Shown here: one piece after another, positions 1-7,700 of the stretch
How positions within the stretch are numbered: position 1 is the stretch's first letter
How the letters are laid out: each line of letters begins with the position of its first letter
Origin: an uncultured Myxococcales bacterium
GTDB taxonomy: Bacteria > Myxococcota_A > Bradymonadia > UBA7976 > UBA1532
Direction of reading: 5' to 3'
Length of the DNA: 9,275 bases
Assembly: GCA_937896275.1 (NCBI GenBank)
Contig: CALBMW010000268.1
Location: 1-9,275, forward strand
Translations under genes and position numbers: made by a program
The notes under the pieces: model-generated
The model's database searches: none
The model's input: only the letters and a program-made list of their open reading frames with translations
Told to the model about the DNA's origin: nothing

Positions 1-822
1 GCTCACCGCCGCGAAGGGGCGCGCGTCCAGGCCGGCGTCTTCGGGCGTGACGACGCCCGCCTCGATGCGATCGCCCTCGACCCGCCACACGCGCGTCGGT
101 CCGCTGAGGGCCAGCTCGTCGAGGCCGCCGTCCCCGTGCACCACCAGGGCCCGCGCACAGCCCAGCGCCGCGAGCGTCTCGGCCAGCAAGGGCGCCGCCG
201 CCACGTCGCTGACGCCCAGAAGCTGTCGCCCCACGCCGGCCGGGTTGCACAGCGGGCCCAGCAGGTTGAAGATGGTCCGCACGCCCACCGATCGTCGCAC
301 GGCCGCCAGCGGACCGAGCGCGGGGTGGTGGCGACGGGCGTTGAGGAAGACCAGCCCATCGGCGAGGCGCGCGGTCGCCCGCGGCAAGTCGAGCTCGATG
401 TCGACGCCCAGGTGCTCGAGCACGTCCATGCTGCCGCAGCGACCCGAGCTCGCGCGGTTGCCGTGCTTGGCCACGCGCACGCCCGCCGCGGCCAGCACGA
501 AGGCCGCCAGGGTCGAGGTGTTGAGCGTCGGCAAGCCCGAGCCCCCGGTGCCGCAGGTGTCGAAGGCGTCGAGGCCGCCCGGCACCGTCACCGCGTGCTG
601 CCGCATGACCGTGGCGAAGCCGGCCAGCGCGGGCGCGGTGATGCCGCGAATGGCCATGGTCGCGAGCAGCGCGCCCGCCCCGGCCGCGTCCAGATCGTCG
701 CCCAGCAGAGCCTGCATCGCGGCCTCGGCCTCGGGCCGCGACAGCGCGCGCCCCAGCACCAAGGCGCCGATCGCGCGCGTGACGGCGCTCGGCGGCGGGC
801 TCGGCCCGGTGGGCCCGCTCAT
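1..822 (-). CDS. trpD: Anthranilate phosphoribosyltransferase, 3' end cut by window edge
   Basis: TrpD transfers the phosphoribosyl group of PRPP to anthranilate, the second step of tryptophan synthesis in the cytoplasm. The first 274 codons are visible; the family is usually about 330-350 aa, so roughly 60-70 residues lie beyond base 1. An N-terminal helical part (about 12-80) is followed by the glycine-rich PRPP loop CGTGGSG (90-96) and NTST (101-104). Next come KHGNRASS (119-126) with MDVLEHLG (132-139), VRTIFNLLGPLCNP (181-194), and the metal-binding LDE (234-236). The start is the ATG at 822, which overlaps the trpG stop as ATGA and implies translational coupling; no strong Shine-Dalgarno sequence precedes it. 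The classical loop reads GTGGD, whereas this one has Ser95 in place of Asp. The usual phenylalanine-alanine-proline before the conserved histidine is replaced by LNARRHHPA (160-168). The family is clear; wild-type activity is inferred. Confidence 0.95.
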   Translation of the reverse strand, partial: MSGPTGPSPPPSAVTRAIGALVLGRALSRPEAEAAMQALLGDDLDAAGAGALLATMAIRGITAPALAGFATVMRQHAVTVPGGLDAFDTCGTGGSGLPTLNTSTLAAFVLAAAGVRVAKHGNRASSGRCGSMDVLEHLGVDIELDLPRATARLADGLVFLNARRHHPALGPLAAVRRSVGVRTIFNLLGPLCNPAGVGRQLLGVSDVAAAPLLAETLAALGCARALVVHGDGGLDELALSGPTRVWRVEGDRIEAGVVTPEDAGLDARPFAAVS

Positions 823-1406
823 CGCAGGAAGTTCCGCATCAGGCGCTCACCGTCGGGGGTGCCGATGCTCTCGGGGTGGAACTGCACGCCCTGCATGGGC
901 AGCGTGCGGTGGGCCAGGCCCATGATGACGCCGTCGTCCGTCTCGGCGGTGATTCGGAGGCAGGCCGGCAGCGAGGCGCGCTCGACCATCAACGAGTGGT
1001 AGCGCATGGCGTCGAAGCCGTCACAGAGGCCCGCGAAGACGCCCTCGCCCGCGTGGCGCACCCGACTGATCTTGCCGTGCATGATCACCGGCGCCCGGAC
1101 GACCGCGCCCCCGAGGTGGTGGGCGATGCCCTGGTGGCCCAGGCAGACGCCGAGCAGCGGGCGATCCGCGCGGGCGTTGCGCACCAGATCCGCGCAAACC
1201 CCAAAGTCCCGCTCGCGCGACGGATGGCCGGGCCCGGGTGAGAGCACCACGTGCGTCGGCGCGAGCGCCTCGACCTCGTCGGGGGACACCGCGTCGTTGC
1301 GCCGGACCAACACCTCGACCGCGCGCGCGTCGATCACGAGCGCGCCGATCAACTGCGCGAGGTTGTGCGTGAAGGAGTCGTAGTTGTCGACGAGCAGCAC
1401 CCGCAT
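819..1406 (-). CDS. trpG: Anthranilate synthase component II (glutamine amidotransferase)
   Basis: This class I glutamine amidotransferase hydrolyses glutamine and passes ammonia to TrpE for anthranilate synthesis. The 195-aa length is typical. The N-terminal VDNYDSFTHN (6-15), the oxyanion-region SPGPG (56-60), and GVCLGHQ (86-92) with nucleophile Cys88 are present. So are MHGK (109-112), RYHSL (135-139) and GVQFHPES (173-180), which supplies His177 and Glu179 of the catalytic triad. An upstream in-frame ATG at 1430 would add eight residues. I chose the ATG at 1406 because GGAGGA lies 10 bases before it and the family begins right at the VLLVDNYDSF strand. Sequence alone cannot separate TrpG from PabA; overlap with trpD favours TrpG, possibly amphibolic. 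No trpE is visible upstream, where the divergent giant gene begins, so its partner must be encoded elsewhere or downstream of trpD. Confidence 0.95.
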   Translation of the reverse strand: MRVLLVDNYDSFTHNLAQLIGALVIDARAVEVLVRRNDAVSPDEVEALAPTHVVLSPGPGHPSRERDFGVCADLVRNARADRPLLGVCLGHQGIAHHLGGAVVRAPVIMHGKISRVRHAGEGVFAGLCDGFDAMRYHSLMVERASLPACLRITAETDDGVIMGLAHRTLPMQGVQFHPESIGTPDGERLMRNFLR

Positions 1407-1416
1407 CGATCGAGTA

Positions 1417-1422
1417 TCCTCC
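1417..1422 (-). promoter_or_regulatory. Shine-Dalgarno sequence of trpG
   Basis: The minus strand reads GGAGGA, ten bases before the ATG at 1406. This decides the trpG start: the alternative ATG at 1430 lies upstream of the site and would place the GGAGGA inside the coding region. Confidence 0.8.
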
Positions 1423-1455
1423 GCGTGCATCCAAACGGCGTTCGATAGTTGATTC

Positions 1456-1483
1456 AGTGTACTAGTACAGTACAGAGGGGCAA
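1456..1483 (-). promoter_or_regulatory. Candidate sigma-70-type promoter of trpGD (proximal)
   Basis: On the minus strand TTGCCC (1483-1478) is followed after 16 bases by TACACT (1461-1456), a four-of-six match to TATAAT. The start point would fall near 1449, giving a leader of about 43 bases. That is too short for a leader peptide with an attenuator. The 12-bp palindrome overlaps this -10 and the spacer, the place where a repressor would block polymerase. It competes with the distal candidate; neither is proven. Confidence 0.3.
1458..1469. promoter_or_regulatory. Perfect 12-bp palindrome, putative operator of trpGD
   Basis: TGTACTAGTACA is its own reverse complement. It lies 52-63 bases upstream of the trpG start. 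It overlaps the proximal candidate -10 or lies just after the start point of the distal one. Its left part, TGTACTAGT, equals the left half of the classical enterobacterial trp operator used with TrpR. The right part does not reproduce the full TrpR operator, in which two ACTAGT elements are spaced by TA. GTAC recurs three times in the stretch 1459-1473, and TACAG is tandemly repeated at 1466-1475, so additional half-sites are possible. The regulator is unknown; TrpR-like control is inference. Confidence 0.45.
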
Positions 1484-1488
1484 TGGGG

Positions 1489-1518
1489 TAAATAGGCCGT
1501 CGCGCCGGGCGCTGTCAA
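1489..1518 (-). promoter_or_regulatory. Candidate sigma-70-type promoter of trpGD (distal)
   Basis: On the minus strand a perfect TTGACA (1518-1513) is followed after 18 bases by TATTTA (1494-1489), which matches the -10 consensus at three of six positions. The -10 lies in the least GC-rich patch of the intergenic region. Transcription would begin near 1482 and leave a leader of about 75 bases before trpG. The perfect -35 is notable in such GC-rich DNA; the weak -10 and long spacer keep confidence moderate. Confidence 0.4.
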
Positions 1519-1579
1519 CCGGGCCGGCGGGGTGGGCCGGAACCGGCGGCCGAGACGTCCCTGGGTTACAGTAAGACCG

Positions 1580-1598
1580 GAAAACTTCACCTGTTTTC
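1580..1598. promoter_or_regulatory. Inverted repeat upstream of the giant PKD gene
   Basis: GAAAAC (1580-1585) and GTTTTC (1593-1598) are perfect inverted copies separated by seven bases (TTCACCT). The pair lies 64-82 bases upstream of the ATG at 1662. A lone -10-like TACAGT (1567-1572) just before it would place a start point near 1579, but no -35 accompanies it. The A/T-containing arms stand out from the GC-rich surroundings. It could be an operator or a small hairpin in the leader; with six-base arms chance remains possible. I found no other convincing promoter for this gene. Confidence 0.3.
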
Positions 1599-1661
1599 GA
1601 GGTGCCCAGCCGTGCTACGGTGGCGCGAACCCTTGGCCCGTATCCTGGAACTGGTGACGGC

Positions 1662-1736
1662 ATGCGACGACTCGTCCCGCTGACGCTCGCGATGATTGCG
1701 CTCTCGTTGCTGGCGCTCCCGGACCGCGCGCGCGCG
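1662..1736 (+). other. Sec signal peptide of the giant protein
   Basis: Residues 1-25 show a basic start (MRR), a hydrophobic core from Leu4 to Pro20, and a short polar region DRARA ending in Ala-Arg-Ala before Gln26. This is a standard signal peptidase I site, with cleavage expected between 25 and 26. No lipobox cysteine is present, so a lipoprotein is unlikely. Confidence 0.88.
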
Positions 1737-4700
1737 CAGAACGGTGATCCCGAGATCGTGGTCGTGCCCTACGCGCCCGGGGACGCGCGCCTGCCCTTCC
1801 CGGTGCACGAGGGGGCCCGCATCACTACCAAGGCCATCCTGCGCAACGCCCACTGCGCGGGCGGCTATCGCGTGGCCTGGGACGTCAACCGCAACGACAC
1901 TTTCGACGACGACGGCGACCGCCTGGTCACCGCGACCGCCGGCACGGTCTACGACCTGGGCCGCACGATGACCGTCCCCGCGGTCGACGAGGACACGTCG
2001 ACGCCGGTCAACCTGCGGGTCACCGATACGTGCACCGGCCTGACCTACTTCGCCAGTCAGCGCCTGTTTACCTACAACTGGTATCCCGCCAACGATCCGC
2101 GGCAGTGGACCGAGGAGCAACTCGAGATCATGAGCCAGATGGGCCTGCACGAGGCTCTCTGGTACCTGCATCGCTGGGTGGGCAACCGCGCGGGCGCCGG
2201 CGCCGGCATCACCGGCGAGCTGGTGGCGGGCGGAAACGCCACGGCCGGCGGACCACTCGCGGTCTGGGCCTTCGTCATCAACGGCCGCCTGCCGGCGTAC
2301 CCGCCCACCACGATCAACCGCTTCGGCGTCGTGCTGCCCCAAGGCTGGGAAGCGCAGAACGACGCCCGCTGGCGCTCCGATCCCTATGCCGAGGACGCCG
2401 TCCGACTGTTCAACCGGGCGCTGACCCGCGGCACGGCGCGGGTGGCCATCAACGCCGCCGACGAGGGCACGACCTGCGGCTACAACGCCAACGGCACCGA
2501 GCGGGTGTGCAACCGCCTGGCGGGCACGACGACCGGGCAGGGCGCCTACGCGAACGCCTCGAACAACAGCACCTACTACACCGGCCTCACCGTGGGCAGC
2601 CTGGCCCCGGTCCTGCCCGCGCTCGCCGGCACGCCCGTGCAGGTGGGTGGCCTGGCCGGCACGCTCTACGAGGTGCTCGTCCAAGAGATGACCGACTACC
2701 TCGCCTACATGCAGATCAGCGCGGGCTGCGGCAAGGGCGGTTGGTACTACAGCGCCATCGACGGCGCGGCGGACTGCATCACGATGGACGCGTCCACGGC
2801 GCAGTGGGGCTACATCGGCCTCGAGTCGGCCGAGGTCGCCGGCCGCCCCTACGGCGTGTTCGTCAACAACAAGCACAAGTACGCGATCGCCGAGAACCTG
2901 GTGATGAACCAGGGCAACCAGGGCGGCGCGTCGTACCGGACCAACTACAGCTGGCAGTCCAACAACATGCAGCTGACCGGCGGCGCCTTCGTGGGTGCGC
3001 GGTGGCTGGGCATGGACACCCTGGACGCCAACAGCAACGCCCGCCCCTTCGCGCCGAGCGCCAACGTGACCGCGGCCCAGATGCGCGGCGCCTACGATCG
3101 CTACCTGGCGTTCACCGCGGGCCGGTGGAACGGCAACGAGGCCGGCTGGGGCAACGGCCTGCGCCTCTGGGCCGGTGGCAGCTACCTGTGCGGCAACACC
3201 GACGCCGTCTACAGCTGGGGCAACGCCTCGCAGTGCGGCAACCTGTACGGCATCTACTCGCACCAGAAGGGCTACCGCACCGGCGCGGTCGCGATAAACG
3301 CCATCGGCGCCAACGACTGGGCGACGCAGTTCAGCACCTACATCCTGCGCTCGCAGGACCGAACGGCCAGTGATTACGCGACCTTCGGACGTGTCAGCGA
3401 TTGCGGCGCCGGCAACTCGATCGTTTGCGGCTCGGGCGGAAACTCGTTCTCGACGCCCGTGGGCGCGCTGGTGCTGACGCCGACGATCTTCAACCCCAAG
3501 CCCATCGCGGTGTCCTCGGTGCGCCCGGTGTCGGTCGTCGAGGGGTGCTCGGGCGGCAACAACGGACAGATCACCTTCACCCACGCCTCGTCGTTCCACC
3601 CCAACCCCAACGCGCGGGTCATCGCCTATCGTTGGGACGTGGATCGCGGCAACGGCTTGTGGTGGGAGACGGGCGGACCGGTCGACTTCGAGACCGACGA
3701 TCGCAACGCCGCTTTCGTCCACACCTACCAGCGACGCGGGGACTACGTGGCCACGCTGCAGGTGGTCGATCAGGAAGGCCAGACCAAGCAGGCCTCGGTC
3801 AACGTGCACGTCGACGCGGCTCCCAACGTGCCGCCGACGGCCGCGCACGGCGGGCCCTACAGCCTCGAGGTGGGGCAGAACCTGGTGCTCGGCGGGACCG
3901 CCGCCGATCAGAACGCCGGCTGCGGCGACGTCCTGGTCGTGGGCTGGGATCTCGACAACGACGGCCAGTACGACGACGCCGCGACGGCCAACGCGACCGT
4001 GCCCTGGGCCGCGCTCCAGGGCCTGCCCCAGGGGCGCCCCAACAACGTCACCCTGTACGTGCGCGACAGCGCGCTCGACGAGGCGGTCGCCACCACGCAG
4101 CTCACGATCTACCCCCGCGACCCCATCGCGTCGGGTCGCGCGACGCCCAACCCGGCGGGCTGTCAGCAGCAGGTCACCTTCGACGGCAGCCAGAGCCGCC
4201 ATCCGAACCCCGACCGCCGCATCACGCAGTATTCGTGGGACGTCGACGGCCTGGCCGGGTTCGACGGCGGCGGCCCCAACCCCCAGTTCAGCTTCACCTA
4301 CACCCGCTTCGGCACCTACCAGGCGCGGCTGCAGGTCACCGACGACCGAGGGCACACGGCCAGCACCACCTTCGAGGTCGTGGTCGACCGCGGCAACCGA
4401 GCGCCCCGCGCCCGCGTCAGCGGCGATCCCATCACCCTGCTCGAAGGGCAGGACCTGCGCCTCGACGGATCGACCTCGAGCGAGCCCGACGTGGGCTGCG
4501 GCGACAGCATCGTGAGCTACGCCTGGGACATCGACGGCGACGGCGCCTTCGGGGGTCCGGCCGACGTCGCGGGCGCCCAGTCGGTGGTGACGATCCCCTG
4601 GGCCGCCATCCAGGGGGCCATGGACTTCCCCGCCAACCGGACGACCCGCGAGCCCAAGAACCCCGTCACCCTCCGCGTGACCGACGCCTTCGGGGCCGTC

Positions 4701-7700
4701 GGCACCCACACCGTCAATGTCTCGATCTTCCGGTCCGAGCCCGAGGCGGTCCTGAACCAGGTGCCGGATCCGGCCTCGATCGATCAGCTGACCGGCCGCG
4801 TGGACGTCGTGCTCGACGCACGCGAGAGCTTCTCGCCGGTGCCGGGCGGCAGCATCGCGCGCTACGAGTGGGACACCAACGACGATGGCGCCTTCGGTGA
4901 CGCCGCCGAGGTCGACCGCGCCGACTTGCGCCGCATCTTCAACCCCCTGCCCGATCCGCAGAACATCCCGCCCGTCTTCGTGCGGCTGCGCGTGACCGAC
5001 GACAAGGGCGTGACCGCCACCGTCCGACGCGCGGTGAACTACCGCCTCGGACCGGCCGAGCCGTCGGCGGACGCCGATCCCTCGGACCCGCCCGAGACCG
5101 GCTACCACCTGCTGATGGGCGACGATCTGACGCTGAGCGCGGTGCAGAGCACCGATCCCAACGCGGATGACGTGGGTGACTTCCTGACCGTGTACCGCTG
5201 GGATCTGGACTATCAGGGCGGCGATCCGGTGTGGGATCTGCAGCGCGTCGACGCCGACGGCAACAAGGACGAGGCGATCACCGAGGTCACCGCGGCTCAG
5301 CTCGCGGCCCTCGGCGTCGAGGATCCGGGCGCCTATCGCGTCCTGCTCGAGGTCGAGGACACGACGCTGCTGACCGCCCGCGACGAGGCCACCCTCAGCG
5401 TCTACCCCCGGGCGCCGGTCGCCGGGGCGGTCGCGACCCCCAACCCCGCCACCTGTGGGCAACGCGTGACGCTCGACGGTGGTCCCAGCGAGCACCCGCA
5501 CCCCGGCGTGGACATCGTGCGCTGGGACTGGGACTTCGACGGCGACGGGCAGTACGACGACGCCAACGGGCAGCAGGTGAACCTGACGCCTGGGCAGTTC
5601 ACCTTCGGGGCCCCGCTGCCGGTGGGCCTGCGGGTGACCGACAGCCGCGACGGCACGGCGACCACGGTGGTGCCCCTGCCGGTGACCGCCGGCAACACCA
5701 GCCCCTCGGTCGATCCGGGCGGCCCCTATGTCATCGCGCTCGGCGACGCGCTCGCCCTCGACGGCAGCCGCACGGTGGAGCCGGACGCGGCCTGCGGTGA
5801 CGCGGTGGTCGAATACGGCTGGGACGTCGGAGACGACGGCACGATCGACTTCCGCTCGAACGACAGCGCGCTCCTCGCCGTGACCGCGGCGCAGCTCACG
5901 GCGCTGGGCTTCGGCGCGGTGCAGCAGACGGTGGTGCGCCTGCGCGCGACCGACCGCGCGGGGCAGTTCACCGACGCGCGCGCGGTGCTGCAGATCGTCA
6001 AGGGTCCGACCGCCGTGGCCGAGCTGACGCCCGCCCGCGTGGGCTGCAACGTCGTGGTCGAGTTCGACGGCGGCGGCAGCTTCACCGATGGGCCCATCGA
6101 TCGCGGCTTCGCCATCACGAGTTGGAACTGGGACTTCGACGGCGACGGCGCGGCCGACGCCACGGGCCGGACCGTGGCCCGCAACGCCCAGGGCGGCGAC
6201 CACATCGAGGCGCGCCTCACGGTGACCGACGAGGGCGGGCGCAGCGCCAGCACGGACGTCACGCTCGAGATCGTCAACAACAACGTGCCCCCGGTGGCCG
6301 ACGCCGGCGGCCCCTACGTCACCGGCCCGGTGGGCAACGGCTTCGCGCCGGTGCTGCTCGACGGGCGTGGCTCGATCGATCCCAACTCGCCCTGTGACGA
6401 GGTGGTCCGCTGGGACTGGGACACCGACGGCGACGGGCTCTTCGGCGCGGCCGACGTCAACGGCGCGGGCGCGCTGGGTGGCAGCGACTATGTGGGCGCC
6501 ACCGTGCGCGACTACGTCAACCCGGCGTGGCAGATCGGCCTGACCCAGGTCGTGCGCGTGCGCGCTTGCGACGGCGAGGGGGCCTGCTCGCAGCCGGCCG
6601 AGGCAGAGCTCACGGTGCTCGATCGCGCGCCCCCCCAGGGCGAGATCGTCTCGCCGCGCGGCGAGTCGTGCATTGGCGCCGGCAACTTCGACGTCGTGTT
6701 CAACGTGCGCGACGGCGACGGCGACGCCGTGGTGGTCAAGGTCTCCATCGACGGCATCGAGGTGGGCACCGTCGGGGTCGACGCCCCCCCCGACGGCAGC
6801 GCCATTCAGGGCAGCCTGAGGTTGTCGTCGCTCGACGTGGGCGAGGGGCGGCACACCATCGAGCTGAAGCTCACCGACGCCACCGGCGCCGAGTCCGCCG
6901 CGGACTCGGGCGGGCGCGTCTCCTTCGACCGCACCGCGCCCGACGTCACCATCGCCAACACGCTGGTCGAGGACGTGTGCTACCCGCCGGAGCAGGTACC
7001 CCTGGCCGAGGTGCGCGTGGTGGACACGATCGACGACAGCCCGCAGGTGGACGAGCGCGAGGTCGAGAACGGTTGCCAGCGCATCCGCACGGTCACCGCC
7101 GCCGACGCCTGCGGCAACGTGGGCCAGGCGACGCGGGCCTATCGGGTGGCGGAGCCGGTCGAGGTCGAGATCAACGGCCCCGAGCCCGACTCGCTCGTGG
7201 CCGAGGCGCGCGTGACGTGGCAGGTCGTGGGACCGCCCACCTGCGCCAACCAGATTACCGCGCGGCTGAGCCAGGATGGCGTGCCCGACATCGTCTACAA
7301 CGGCGGGACGCCCATCGGCGAGCCCGGCGCCTACACGCTGTCGCTCGACGTGCCCGACTGCCAGGGCGTGTCGCGCCAGGTGCTGCGCCAGTTCCGCGTC
7401 AACGGCCCGCCGGTGGCGTTGCCCGTGCCCCTGGGCCACCCGGCCGCGGATCTGGGGGCCCCGGTGCCCACCTATCGGGTCGCCGAGGGCGCCACGCTGC
7501 AGGTCGACGGCAGCGACTCGCGGCCCACCGAGGCCGGAGATCAGGTCAGCACGTGGGCCTGGGACTTCGACGGTGACGGCAGCTTCGAGACCAACGGGGT
7601 GCGCGCGGACTTCCCCACCGACGAGGACGGCGTCTTCGCGGTCACGCTGCGGGTGACCGACAGCTTCGGGCTGACCCACGACGCCGACTTCGAGGTCGTC

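Noticed and set aside
47..1002. Plus-strand open frames opposite trpD and trpG
   Set aside because: Their products are Arg/Ala/Pro-rich with no recognisable motif, and the minus strand here carries two clear enzymes with intact signatures.
1502..1553. GC-rich dyads (for example GCGC-CGG-GCGC and GCCGG-AA-CCGGC) as a terminator or attenuator
   Set aside because: The stems are very short, have no following T-run in either direction, and lie upstream of both candidate trpGD start points; such dyads are expected in GC-rich DNA.
1631..1661. Sigma-54-like promoter (TTGGCCC...CTGGA) just before the giant gene
   Set aside because: The -12 element lacks the essential GC and the site sits almost on the start codon.
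1454..1663. Minus-strand 69-codon frame in the intergenic region
   Set aside because: There is no good ribosome-binding site or recognisable product, and it spans the candidate promoters and the palindrome and overlaps the start of the giant gene.
2030..4900. Plus-strand long open frames in another phase within the giant gene
   Set aside because: They are Arg-rich out-of-phase readings of the PKD-encoding DNA, which is expected at this GC content.
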